Source: Dicaeum eximium (taxonomy: Eukaryota > Chordata > Aves > Passeriformes > Dicaeidae). Taken from it: 64,000 nucleotides of DNA. Below the pieces are notes generated by a model, which was given only the letters and a program-made list of their open reading frames with translations, did no database searches and was not told the DNA's origin. A program made the position numbers and the translations under genes. The stretch is taken from positions 899,697 to 963,696 of the forward strand of contig VWZP01009169.1 in NCBI GenBank assembly GCA_013396995.1. The letters are read 5' to 3'. The first letter of the stretch is position 1, and the number at the start of each line of letters is the position of its first letter. Positions 38,791 to 49,873 of the stretch are shown here, piece by piece.

Positions 38791-40594
38791 CCTAATGCTT
38801 CCTTTGGCACCCCGGCTAAGTGGTGATCTGTGAAAGTGGCATTTAACAAAACCCATTAGTGCCCCTGGCTTCCTCCCTATCTCTGCATGAGGAACCACTT
38901 AGGCAGAAGGGCAATCTCTTAATTCACAGGGAGGGGACACGCTGCAGGCACTCCTGTTGCGAGGGGAGTTGCTCATGCAGATGCAGTCCTGGCAGCTTCT
39001 GGTGTGCAGTGAGGACCCTTTCATCTTTACTTTTAACAGAAGGGATGAAGTGGAATAGTAATAATGGGACTGATAAATGAAAGGAAAACTGTAACCACAT
39101 AATTATGTCAGAATCAACTAAGAGCCATGAAAAGCCGATTAAACCACATTATGCAGATAGATGTAACAGAGTACTATTAGCAAGTCCTCTGCAATGGCAT
39201 GCCTGGCAATTAAGAGAGCTGTATTGGCAGCACACAGTGAAAACAGTGCTAATGTATAGTTAAAAATATTTGGAGACAAATAGTGCCCAGACTACGGGGA
39301 CAGCCTAGAGCTGAATACAGGAGCATCCTCAAAGATACCAGCACCCAGGGGAAAAATTAAAGATATTATTCCAAATAGATTCTTTAGCTAGGATGTTGGT
39401 CATATTTATATTTAGCATCAAAATTAATTTACTAGCTTATCCAGAAATTAAAGGCTGTAGTGCAGTATGGCTGTTTTTTCCAACTCTCTGCAAATTTCAG
39501 GTTGTGCAAGCTAACAGATTAAAGAAGCTTGCCGAAATATTGTGATTTAGGTAGTAATAATATTAGGTCTTGTTCCTGTGGTTACCACTGTTTGTCCAAT
39601 ATTTAGGAATGAGATGGCTCAGTGTTGTGTATTCTTAGGGATGTGATATTTCCAGGTCAGGAACATGAAGAATGTGTCACCCATCAAATTTCCTTCTCAT
39701 TGGAGTATTGGTGTTTGTTGTTTCTGCCCACCCACCACAGAAAGAGTCAAGGTTCAATTCTATCCCTCGCTTTCCCTCTGCCCACTCCTGCACAGTGGTT
39801 CTCATCTGCAGTCAGGGTTTTGCAGAATTGCACTGGAACAACTCTGAGATATCATCAGTGCAGGGTTCAGAGTTCCCACAGGCTTTACAGAAAGATAGGC
39901 TTTTACAGAAAATAGTCCATGTGACTGTGGGGATCTCATCTAAGGGAATAACCTCAGTGGGAATATTTTGGAGTGAAAGGGTAAGCATGCTGGAGAGTTC
40001 ATATTACCCTTATTCTTCATGCCAGGCCAACTTTGCAGGCGTGCTACTGAGGGAGTTTGCCTGCAGAAAACCAACATGGATCCTTTAAATATTTATCCAT
40101 CATGTGGTTTTCCATCAGATACATGCAGATTTTCTTCTTGCTTTGTTTTAGAAGATGGCTGAACTATTGTTAAATACAGGTGTTGAGAGGTCAATAGCAT
40201 CCAGGCCCTCACCAGTCCTTTCTTGAGCTGTTCTAAAGCAAAGGAAGGGAAGAGAGTGAGCATGTGGTTACACTTCGATTACAAAAGCCCGACAATTCAG
40301 CATGAAATTCTGTCAACAACTTAGGTACTAGGGGTGTGCAATCAATGAAGTCTGTGCCAAAACAAGATTTATGATGATCAGGAGACATGCATTTAACTAA
40401 ATGAGAAGTAGGACTGTGCCTGTTGAAGGCTAAAGAATTTAATTGTACTCTGCTGTCGTATTTACTTGGACTATTTTTCCTCATAATTTATATGTGAGAA
40501 TGTTGATGCTTACAGAGTACTTTCTGTGAGAGAAAAGTATTATTATCTCCCTTTTAAAACGTGAAGAAACTGACACCCAGAAAACTGGGGTACC

Positions 40595-40667
40595 CAAGGT
40601 GAGTTTTTGTGCTCAAGGTTTTTGTTTTCAAGGTGTTCAAGGTTTTTGTTTTCAAGGTTTTTGTGTT
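40595..40667. repeat. CAAGGTTTTTGTTTT minisatellite before a PLD5 exon
   Basis: Units starting CAAGG occur at 40595, 40614, 40629, 40638 and 40653; the 15-base CAAGGTTTTTG-type unit is repeated with one shortened 9-base unit. The array ends 67 bases before the exon at 40735. Confidence 0.8.
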
Positions 40668-40734
40668 CTTGCTGCGTATTTCCGCAGATCCATCAGGGAA
40701 AATATCACTAATGATCTAACTTTTAATTTCACAG

Positions 40735-40932
40735 ATGAAGGAGCTTGGCGTCATCGTATACAACTGTAGCTGCCTGGTCCTGGATTTGCAAAGGATATTT
40801 GCCCTGTATAGCTCACTAAGGTACAAGAATAAAATACCTCCAAGTTGGTCCAAGAGACTCTATGGAGTGTACGACACTCAGAATAAACTGACACTGCAGC
40901 TGAATGAGACAAAATCAGAAGCTTTTGTGTCG
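40735..40932 (+). CDS. PLD5: PLD5 internal exon (luminal PLD domain, after HKD1)
   Basis: This 198-base exon has an excellent acceptor (TTTTAATTTCACAG) and donor (GTAAGT), is phase 0 at both ends and encodes exactly 66 residues. The opening MKELGVIVYNCSCLVLDLQR and the later WSKRLYGVYD are closely similar to mammalian PLD5. It follows the degenerate HKD1 and belongs to the first PLD repeat. Asn-Cys-Ser and Asn-Glu-Thr are possible N-glycosylation sites, consistent with a luminal location. Because the exon opens with an in-frame ATG, any transcript starting in the upstream intron and spliced here could begin translation at its first codon; that possibility is inference. Confidence 0.97.
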
Positions 40933-43900
40933 GTAAGTTCTGAAATGAGTTCCAGAGTAGGGGCCTGGGGAGAAGGGAAGAAACTTACTTAACCTACAAG
41001 ATCTTTGGAAGACCTGGAAATTTGAAAAATCACAATTTTTTTTTTTAAAATTCTGGTTTCTATGACAGGTAGTTTGCCAGGACTTTAGATGCTGCAGGAT
41101 TTCGTTTGAGCATTATTCAATTTCCCTTTCTCTGTAATGTTCAACACTTTTCCACTCATGTTCAGAAAATGATACAGAGACCCTTCAAATTAAATTATTT
41201 TATTTATACTAATAGATAGAATGTGAATGACTTGGGAGTAAATGAACCATTAATCAGACATAGAAAATGATACAGAATAAGCTCAGTATCAGAGTTTGAA
41301 TTTTTATCAATGTAATTTATAAGGATTCACCCTATTGCAAAGCATTCGTACTTCTGTACAAAATCATCTACTTCAGCTTTATTTTTAAATGACATTTTAA
41401 AACGAAAATTCAAGCAGTGATCCCCATGGATGCACTGTCTGTGCATGTATTTTTAATGGAAAGAAATTTGCTATATCAGTGATGTAGCAAAACTGGAAAA
41501 AAGTACCCAGTGAGATAGAGATGATGGAAGATGTGGAGTGTCATTCATTTAGGGGGTAATTACGTGAGTGCAAACCACCCCTTCAAAATCAGGAATATAA
41601 ATAAAGTTTCTGAGAGCGATTTTCCGTTCTCTATAAAAAAGGGCAAAACTGCCATTGCTTTATAGCCATGTTGTGTCTAAAACAACACAACACATGTAGC
41701 CCACTGTTAAGTTGTACAGCCACTGGCATCAGACAGTGCAGATGGGTGGTACAGATGAGGAGGGCAGGGTTCTCCTTCACCTGCTGGGCACCAGGCAATG
41801 CTCTGCTGTCCAGGATTTTTCCTACTCCTACAGTCAGTGGACAGACAGAGAACTATTTTGGAGTGAAAATGTGGAAATGCCTAAGACGGCCAGAATTAAT
41901 AGTGGTTTGAAAAACTGGATACTTCCATTGATTCTGGAGAACCTTAAGGACTAGCTCAAATGAGAGACAGACTTTTGGACAGTTTGTTAATGCACTGTGG
42001 AATGAAATCCTACTCCTTTCTAAGAAATATGTAGGAAATGAAGAAATCCTGCTGAAAGTTGATCCTGGAGGGGAACACAATGGAAAGCTGGTTAAGGCCC
42101 AGTTTAAGGAATCTGGGATCCTAGACAAAGGCAGATGGAGAGAGAGGCTACCTTTTTGTTCAATTTGGAGAGTGTTCCCTTACTCTCTGTGATTTTTTTT
42201 CCTTTCCTGTGGGCAAGGGAGCCTCTTTTCTTGGTATTTCACTTCAGAAAGCAAAAGGAAGAACTCAGTGGTACTCAGAAGCTTGGATCACTGAAGTCCA
42301 ATTCCAAGAGCTACCTGAATTTGTATCCACAGCCACTTGGGTTGGTTCTTCCTTCCTGAAAACAGGCTCTTCAACAAATTTCTCACCCACTAGAAAATTC
42401 CCAGTGTTTGCCAGCATGCCCCTCTGAAGGGCAGTCCTGGAGCTGCTTGGGACTGACTCGGTGGGGTGAGCGTTAATGCTGCTGTGTGTTCCTGACCCAG
42501 TGATCAGAAGGAAGTTCCAGGAGCCAGGCAGTTCCCAGGCTGCCATGGCAGTCCTGCCTGGGGCAGACACAGGCTGCTGCCTCCCTGTGGGTCTGGGATA
42601 GCACACCCCTGAGCAGGGGCATGAAAGGTGCTGCTCCCAGCCAGAATAAAGGCCTGATCCTGGTAGGTGAAGAGGAGGAACAAGTGGGTCAGAACTTGAT
42701 CAGAACTGCAAGTGCTACACAACATGGAGACAAGTTCTAAGCCAGTCCACGGCTGCAGGGCAGGGATCAGCTGTGCCAGAGAATAAAAAGAGGAATGCTG
42801 AAGCAATGTGCTACAGTGAGAGTTTTTACTGTCATTTTTCTTCTAATTATTTTCAAGAAATCTTTCACTTTCTGATATTTGTATTGAATGCATCTGAGAA
42901 AGACAAGTACATGAGAATTTCTTTCTTCAGCTGTATTCTAACTTAAAAGTTCAAGAAAAAGTGTTAGGAATAACATCTCGATGCAATAACCTCCAAAAAG
43001 TTTCAGATAATCAAAATAAATTATATTTAACTATATAGCTATATTTAAATCACTTTACACTTTTTTCTTGAATTGAAATTCGTTTTTTGAAAACATATTT
43101 CAATGTCTGTGCTATATAAAACAAGCATACACAGTCATTGAATTTTTTGGTTATACTTGGGAATTGTGGCTTAGTGTTGCTTAGCAACAAACTCATCTTC
43201 CAGGCTGGCTGATAAGGTGTAAGAGGTTTTGGTTTCCTGGTGTACAGGAATGGATCTGGAATATTGGTCTTGAAATCTTGTTATGGTTAATTTTCTAGTA
43301 TTTTCTGTACTTAGTTGTAGTAAATCCTTAAGAACACCAGTCAGTAATAAGAAACCACTGTGACAGGCAGTGTACTGAAATTAAGGAAGACTAATAAAAC
43401 CCCTGGGATCTTTCCCTAAAGGAAATATACCCATCTGGATGTGCAATGTCAGCTGCAACCCAAGCAAGTAACGAAGGTGAGAAGATGATACAGTGGCAGG
43501 AAAACACCTGTTCCAGCTGGGTTAAAGTGCCTTCAACAGCCTCTGTCCCAGGAATGAAGTTATTGCCTGCAAGCAGCTTGAAAGGGGGGTTCACTTTTCT
43601 CTCCCTGCTTGTGCAGCAGAGTAGAAAGTCCTGGGCACGTCTGCCACAGACAAGCAATTTCCACTGGCTTCACCTTGCTTTTGACAGCCCCAGAGAGAGG
43701 CAGAAAAGCTGTGATCTGGGCCTGCAGTTACCAGCTCTGTACTGGGTCATTTATACCTGAAGCTTTGTTTCAAAGATACGTTTCTTGCAAAACTGCAGCA
43801 TCTCCCTGCAACTGACATAAAACACTTAATTCCTGCTCACAAGTGAAGGGTCAGGCAAATGGGGCAAGAAGGTATAAACACTCCATCTACTAGAAACCAG

Positions 43901-44212
43901 TCATGCGGCTCTTTGGAACAAAGTTCTCTGAAATGTAACTTCAATTACAGCTTCTTTGATGACAGCTGACGTTTTGAAGTCTGTGTCTTTTGCATTTTAC
44001 CCACAGTTACACATAAATAGTGAGGCTTTTGAGGGCCAAGTAAGCAAGTAGCTTGCCTTTGTAGCTTTGAGTATTCTAGCAGGACTGCTGAAGGTATGAG
44101 TTAATAATCTCTGCTAAAATAATGGATACTACTGATCATCTCAAGAAGACTGAAGGGGAGAGAAAATAAATCAGTTATTTTTAATGCCGTATTTGAACTT
44201 TTCCTTTCACAG
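40933..44212 (+). other. PLD5: 3.3 kb PLD5 intron
   Basis: This phase 0 intron runs from GTAAGT to a CTTTTCCTTTCACAG acceptor. I see no coding sequence, recognisable transposon or RNA gene in it. Open frames of about 100 codons near 42.3 and 43.5 kb occur in locally GC-richer DNA and show no family resemblance; I treat them as chance. Confidence 0.9.
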
Positions 44213-44352
44213 AATTCACCTAAACTCTTCTGCCCCAAGGACAGAGTCCTGGATATTGAAGCTATCTACAGTGTCATTGACGATGCCAAACAGTTTGTGT
44301 ACATTGCTGTCATGGACTACTTGCCCATCGTCATCGACACCAACGCTAAACG
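44213..44352 (+). CDS. PLD5: PLD5 internal exon (between the two PLD repeats)
   Basis: This 140-base exon starts in phase 0 after TTTCACAG and ends two bases into an Arg codon before GTGAGT. It encodes NSPKLFCPKDRVLDIEAIYS and continues through VIDDAKQFVYIAVMDYLPI, which match the start of the second PLD repeat of PLD5. The VIDDAK...FVYI...DYLP segment corresponds to the conserved strand-helix pattern of the phospholipase D fold. The stretch after DYLPI (Val-Ile-Asp-Thr-Asn-Ala-Lys) differs from the mammalian sequence while keeping its length, which suggests a tolerant loop. Confidence 0.97.
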
Positions 44353-44452
44353 GTGAGTGTCCAGGCCCAGGCCCAGCTGGCTACCATAATGCCACTAGGG
44401 AGAAAATGAACCCACAGGACATTAGTTACTACTGTGCACCAATTTCTTGGGG

Positions 44453-44610
44453 CCCAATTCTGCTCTTATTGAAATCAGTGAGAGTCCTGCCATTGACTTA
44501 AATGGGAGCAGAATTGGGACCTAAGAGGACATTTCCAGTTCTGGGTCCTAAGCTTTGGATCTGCCTGTTGAAGGAGATCAGAAATTGTCTAGTCTGACCA
44601 TCTGCACGTG
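44453..44610. repeat. Ancient palindromic interspersed repeat
   Basis: Arms at 44453-44477 and 44494-44518 pair in 21 of 25 positions around a 16-base loop (CCCAATTCTGCTC at one end, GAGCAGAATTGGG at the other). The text around it ('attgacttaaatgggagcag', then 'tctagtctgaccatctgcac') resembles repeats I associate with reptile and bird genomes, possibly a MITE-like family. The family name is uncertain. Confidence 0.6.
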
Positions 44611-45989
44611 AGTGGGACCAAGGAATAGAACAGTCTGCTTATGCTTGAGTCCTATTTCTTACACTATTGTATTGACTATTCTGAGACCACGACTACTGGC
44701 ATATTATGAGTATCATGCAGATATTCAACATGACAGAGTGTGTGTGTTGAGAGAAATAATGTGTTGTGACTTGTATACAGCGTGGGAAATGTCATTATCT
44801 TACTGGCATACACATATAAATGAAAATTCCCAGTTCAGAATAGTTTACATTTGAATGATATCACAGTTTGGTTAACTGAGAGGTGCGTGCTAAAACCAAA
44901 CAAAACCATATAATTTTCAAACAGCCAGTTTGTATGGATCATTAAAAAGTGCTCATGGGCACAACACTGGAGCCAGAGTGCTTCAAAACCATCCAGCTCA
45001 GGAGGCAAGTATCCACTGGTCCCTCCTACTCTTGGTAATGCTCACAATGAGTTTAGAATCTAGCAAAGCCTGCTATTCCATCTATGCATTTTATTTGAAC
45101 ACAGTTAAGCCAAACTAAGCATGTACTCTTTTCTATTTAGAGCTGTTCTGTTCAAATTTTTCAAAAAGGAATTATCCTATGACTGATAACAAGCATAAAC
45201 TCTTTTAAGCCTGTGAGGGCATTTTTCCAATAAACGCATTATGTACAGCCTCCATCACAGGGAAAGACTCATGGGCAGTGCTGTAGGAACCTCAGTTTCA
45301 CGATATATATCCCTCCTACTCCTCCTTTATGTTGGGAAGCATCTTAGTATGTAGAACAACTACAGTGTTGCAGTTTATGTTAACTCCGGTACTCCTCCTT
45401 AGTTTATTCTCATGGTGGAAGAATTCAGAAATCTACTGGATTAGGGAGATCCAGGGAAGCCACCTATGTGGATTCTTCAATGTTTTTCCTTCATTGTGGC
45501 TTTGTGTTTGAGGCACTGCCCCAGCTCCTCTACCTTGAGCTCCCAGTTCGTGCTTCTAAGTTATTCTCTGTCATGGTAGAGCTCAGAGTTCATTAGCCCA
45601 GATGTTTTGATGCTGCTGGAATGTAGAAAACATGCACTTTTTCTTTGTTTAATTCTCCCTGCCCTGACCTGCTCCCACCAAATGTCAGAAATACAAAGCT
45701 AACTGTCAGTTGTGAGAATAGCACCGTGGAAGCCACCATCCCATTCCTGGCAGAATTCCTGCAATCCTCATCACATAGCATTCTCCTTAAGCGACCCATC
45801 TCATCTGCTGCTCCTGAGGGACACAGGCACCCAGCACAGCAGCTCCGTTTCCCAAGGAGGAGTTTACAGAAGGCATTCCAGTCCCCAGCCGGCACGGTCC
45901 CAGTGCACAGGGGTTAAACAAGGGATGTCAGCCAGGGAGGGATGCGGTGTTCCAGGGAAATCCCGCTGGCCGTGTCTGCGCTGGCCAGC

Positions 45990-46004
45990 AGCGCCCTCTG
46001 GCGG
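45990..46004 (-). promoter_or_regulatory. CTCF-like binding motif
   Basis: On the minus strand the bases read CCGCCAGAGGGCGCT, which fits the CTCF core consensus at nearly every position (G instead of A at the third). It sits in a GC-rich patch 83 bases before the exon at 46088. The motif is seen directly; binding is inferred. Confidence 0.5.
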
Positions 46005-46087
46005 CGGCTCTCAGCCACGGGAGCGCCTCTCCCAAATTTTTTAAAGTTTTAAAAGTTCTCCGCAAATGTTGTCTTCTTTCTCCACAG

Positions 46088-46253
46088 GTACTGGCCATAC
46101 TTAGATGGGAAGATAAGAGAAGCATTAGTTTTACGAAGTATTAAAGTACGACTGCTCATAAGTTTCTCAAGAGACACAGATCCCCTTACTTTTAACTTTG
46201 TTTCATCTCTGAAAGCTATTTGCACTGAAGTTCCAAGCTGTAGTTTAAAAGTC
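46088..46253 (+). CDS. PLD5: PLD5 internal exon (second PLD repeat)
   Basis: This 166-base exon begins with the last base of the split Arg codon and ends in phase 0 on Val before GTAAGT. It encodes YWPYLDGKIREALVLRS and continues through FVSSLKAICTEV to SCSLKV, close to mammalian PLD5. The IREALVLR...VRLLISF segment is the helix-strand unit that precedes the second HKD region in PLD-family folds. Human PLD5 has an Asn-Cys-Ser glycosylation sequon near the exon end; here the first residue is Ser (Pro-Ser-Cys-Ser), so that site is absent. The human comparison is from memory. Confidence 0.97.
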
Positions 46254-49129
46254 GTAAGTATAATCCATATTGATTTAAAATATAAGATATTCCCTCCAAA
46301 AAAAGAATCAAGAAAACATAACTGAAATTTTTTTTGTTATTATCAAAATCTTTAAATTTAATTATTATCAGAGTAATATATTTATTACATAATATATAAT
46401 ATCAGGATAAAATATTGAACATGATTTACTCCTAGTAGTAGTAGAATTGGAAATTAAGACAGAAAAATATATTGGTGCCAAAAGGCAGTCGATGTGGTGG
46501 ACAGCCTGTGCAAAACACCACATGTGGTCTTTCACAGCAAAGCCAACAGAGTGAACTGTAGCCACTGGTCGTGTTTATACTGTGAGATAAGAGTCAATCT
46601 GACAGCACAAAAATATGGTTTAGTCTGCATTCACATAACCTTACTGCTAAGCTGTGCAAGCATCTACTTTTCCTTCAGTTAAGTCCAAAGTACAAGAAAA
46701 AAAATAATGAAGATTTTATGTTAAATTCAGACTACGAACTCAAAATTGTGAAGACCAGAAACACCACTCTGGGGCCACATTAGATATGCAGTACAGGACA
46801 GTGAGAAATACCATACAAATGTTTTAGAGAACAGAATGTGTGGTAAGGGCTACTTCCATTGTGATACAGTTCACTTTTAAGAAATTAAAGCACTCTGGAA
46901 ATCAGCCACCTTGGGTCTTGGGGAGAGGGTTGTGCATTTTTTTGGTTTGTTTTTTTAAGGTAAGAGTTCTGAATAATCTGCTGAATTATTTTGATTTCCT
47001 AAATTGATAATTCCATAAATCCTTCTGGCTTTTTGAAAATTGACAACAATTCTAAAAAGGAAGTCCTATTTCTTATACACGCAATAAGTGGTATTATGCA
47101 CATCTAGAAATAGGGCTTTTTGTTATAATGTATGTTGTTTACCCAGTAAAAAAGCAGCATAAAGTGTGTTTTTAAGTCAAAAAAAACCATACATAGCTAA
47201 CTCTGTTTAAGCCATTTCAATGTTAAGTAACTTCTAGCTTGTTTCACATTTATCATCAAAATTCTATTTACGTATTCAAAATTTTTTTTGAAAGTAGTAC
47301 TTAATACTTATATCCATTGTCATCTATTTACAGCAGGAAAAATCTTTTGTATAGAATTTATCTTGTCAAGAGCTAAATGATAAAAGGAAAGAAAAAATTA
47401 CTCCTAAACATCTGTTCTAGGTAAATAGTCCAGCTAGAGTCTCTGCAGTTAGAAAATACAAAAACAACTTTCAGTAAAAAAATCAGCTGTAGAGAGTTGT
47501 AAATGTACAACACTAAGTCAGTTACCTCTGTGCTGTGCATCACGTTTCCCAGTCTGGGTAAACCATTCCCCTAAATAAACCTTGGTATGAGTAACAGCCC
47601 AAGGGTCAGAGTTTGCTGGTATCAATTTGATTTTGGCTGAAAACTGTGCCATGGGCTCCATCTCAATACTCTTTTAATTCAAAAAGCATGTCAGATGAGC
47701 AACTGCTTTTGAAAGCTGCATTTCTTCTGTATTCATCTGTTACAGCCAGGATCAAAGTGAAACAAAACTATGTGTGTGTATGGAGGATTAAAAATAGGTT
47801 AAAAAGGTAAAAACTAAATTACCTTTTGAACTACTGAAAACACTCCTTTTCCCTCTTGGTTCTACTTTGGCTATGAGAAAACATAAACTAACCTCAGTAC
47901 AAAAAATACTGTCTTGCAGGCATGTATTTTGTGTGTTTATATACAAAACCACTGACATTTTAAGAGAAAGTTGTTACAAATTCTGATTGAAATGACACTT
48001 AAGATTGCTAGGCAGCCACAATACCTCCGTATGGTTCTGACCAAAATGCCACACACACCTGCACCACACGACCTCCTATCCCCCTGTTGTTCTGTTCTTT
48101 TGGGGATAATATATCCTGCAAAGCATACTCAGTAACTTCTTATTTTTCATTTAGCTTTTGATCCTTGTGATATGCCTTGTCTTGATTGTTTTCCCTTTTT
48201 GTTTTTTTCTTATCCCTATGGAAAGACCAGTTTGGCTTGAAAGTTTCCAGTGAGTGCCAATGGCTGGCTGCAGCTGCAGGGTGCACTGGTTTGCCAGTGG
48301 TTATCCTGGAGAATGAAATGCAATTGTGATTTCTGTCAGATGGGAATCTCCTCCTGATTTTGTCCTGGTCTCTCTCCAGGCTAATGCAAGTTTTGGTATT
48401 GCCTAACTGCAAGTATAGACTTAGGGCACTGCAACCCTGTTACACCTGGCATTTTCAGCATCTCAGAGTCTCAGTCACATAAGCATTAATAATTACTGGA
48501 TTCAACTGAAACTGTTTTGAGAATGCAAACTCAATACAAGTGCTCTGAAGAAAATGATCACTGGAAGAACTTGCACCTAGAAAGCTTTGTCTGAGGACTA
48601 GCTAAGTGCTATAAGCACACAGCCAAAGGGCAAGGAGTGACCTGCATATTGAACTGCTGCTGGAGTGAGGAGCTCTGTCCTATGCACATGTGGCCATGAA
48701 ATTAAAGCTTGAATCAGGAAGGGCAGACTCCAGATGAAGAGCTCACCATTGTGCTTCTCGGGACCTTAATTCCCATATTCCTTAAGTTTTGTGTACTTGA
48801 TCTTGTAAATGCACCTTGTGTGCACGAATGGTCTGACTGAACACCAATCTATCCAAATCTCAAAGGAGCAGCAGGAAGGGACCAGCTCTGTTGGGTGCAG
48901 TGCTGAACAGGGAGAGGTGTGTGCTTTGAAAGGGCCCGCAGATGTTATGACCTAGAACAGAATTGTCTCTAGACAACTGGAAAAGTCAAAGGAGTGGCAA
49001 GGAACATCTATCTACAGCCAATTTATTCTTGAGCTTCTACATGAATCTATTTTTGAGTTGTGCAGGTGTATTCTTGCTCATTTTTGTCTGTTACTGATCA
49101 GACAAGGAGTGCCTGTAACTCTAAAATTA

Positions 49130-49170
49130 TAAATAAATAAACAAACAAACAAAGAAACAAATAAATAAAT
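49130..49170. repeat. (AAAT)n/(AAAC)n compound microsatellite
   Basis: AAATAAATAAACAAACAAAC continues with AAAG, AAAC and AAAT units, about ten tetramers in all. Confidence 0.9.
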
Positions 49171-49501
49171 CTTGCTTATACTTCACTCTCCAGGCTAAAA
49201 CATTTTCCTATTGTTGCCTGGAAAATTTGATCTCTTCCTACCAAATTTAATCCTGAGAAGCTTCTAAGTTTCTGCAAGGGCAAGTTTTCTGTTGGAAACT
49301 ATGCCATGTGTAATTGCAGAGGTATTAATTCAGCTGTTCCTGTGTCTGCCGATCCCGATTTTGAAGCAGACTTCAAACCCCAGTGTCCCTTGAAAAATGA
49401 GGAAATGAGTTAAAGAAAAGTTCCTGGCTCTTACCATGGAGAACAGAAAGATTTTTTTTTTTTTCCATTTTACAGCCTTTACTACCTGGCATTGTCCAAA
49501 A

Positions 49502-49526
49502 TACTGCATGCTTTTAGCATGCAGTA
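49502..49526. repeat. Perfect hairpin, 11 bp arms with TTT loop
   Basis: TACTGCATGCT at 49502-49512 pairs exactly with AGCATGCAGTA at 49516-49526. It lies in the intron 232 bases before the exon at 49759. Confidence 0.75.
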
Positions 49527-49758
49527 GCCATATACTTTGTATAGTTCAGAATGCCAAGGCAGGAGTATCACAAACTATGAGAATTTAATTAGAAATACAA
49601 TGTGCAGCATTTTATTAAAGTTAATGCTTGGCAATAAAAGCTCAAGCTGTTCTGTAGCACAACTCATTTTCAATAAAGATTAGAGAACAGACTGTATTTT
49701 TTCCATCTCTTATAATGCAATTCTCATTAACCTGTGCTTTTTTTCTATTTTATGGCAG

Positions 49759-49873
49759 AAATTCTTTGACCTTGAGGAAGAGAGTGCCTGTTTTCTTAAA
49801 GAACAGAAGAACACTTCCCTTCCCAAATTGAATCGTAACAAATACATGGTGACTGATGGAGCTGCCTATATTG
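49759..49873 (+). CDS. PLD5: PLD5 internal exon with degenerate second HKD motif
   Basis: This 115-base exon starts in phase 0 after GGCAG and ends one base into a Gly codon before GTAAGT. It encodes KFFDLEEESACFLKEQ and then LNRNKYMVTDGAAYIG. The latter is the place of the second HxKxxxxD motif: Lys and Asp are kept but Arg replaces the nucleophilic His. With the first motif also broken, no catalytic histidine remains. Asn-Thr-Ser upstream is a possible N-glycosylation site. Confidence 0.97.

Larger units (their letters stand above)
21859..40734 (+). other. PLD5: 18.9 kb PLD5 intron
   Basis: This intron is bounded by a GTAATT donor and a TTTCACAG acceptor and falls between codons (phase 0). 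No coding sequence is recognisable inside it. It contains short hairpins at 22274-22319 and 26226-26256, a pyrimidine hexamer repeat at 23947-23981, one undetermined base at 29050, a duplicated ~146-base segment flanking a CR1 at 29.8-30.4 kb, a longer CR1 at 32.1-32.5 kb, a CpG-dense block at 38.6-38.8 kb and a CAAGG/T-rich tandem repeat just before the acceptor. The remainder is unremarkable AT-rich sequence. Confidence 0.9.
44353..46087 (+). other. PLD5: 1.7 kb PLD5 intron
   Basis: This phase 2 intron runs from GTGAGT to TTTCTCCACAG. It holds an ancient palindromic repeat at about 44453-44610 and a GC-rich patch with a CTCF-like motif close to the 3' end (45950-46030). I see no coding sequence. 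Confidence 0.9.
46254..49758 (+). other. PLD5: 3.5 kb PLD5 intron
   Basis: This phase 0 intron runs from GTAAGT to TATTTTATGGCAG. It is AT-rich and contains an (AAAT)/(AAAC) microsatellite at 49130-49170 and a perfect short hairpin at 49502-49526. Nothing else is recognisable. Confidence 0.9.

Noticed and set aside
38438..38833. Overlapping long open frames (110-131 codons) on both strands across the GC-rich block
   Set aside because: Stop codons are rare in GC-rich DNA. The peptides are low-complexity Arg/Ala/Gly/Pro and several frames are open at once, as expected from composition.
39672..40088. 138-codon + strand open frame, the longest in the window
   Set aside because: No family resemblance; adjacent frames are also open over much of the stretch, and it lies in a PLD5 intron with no supporting signals.
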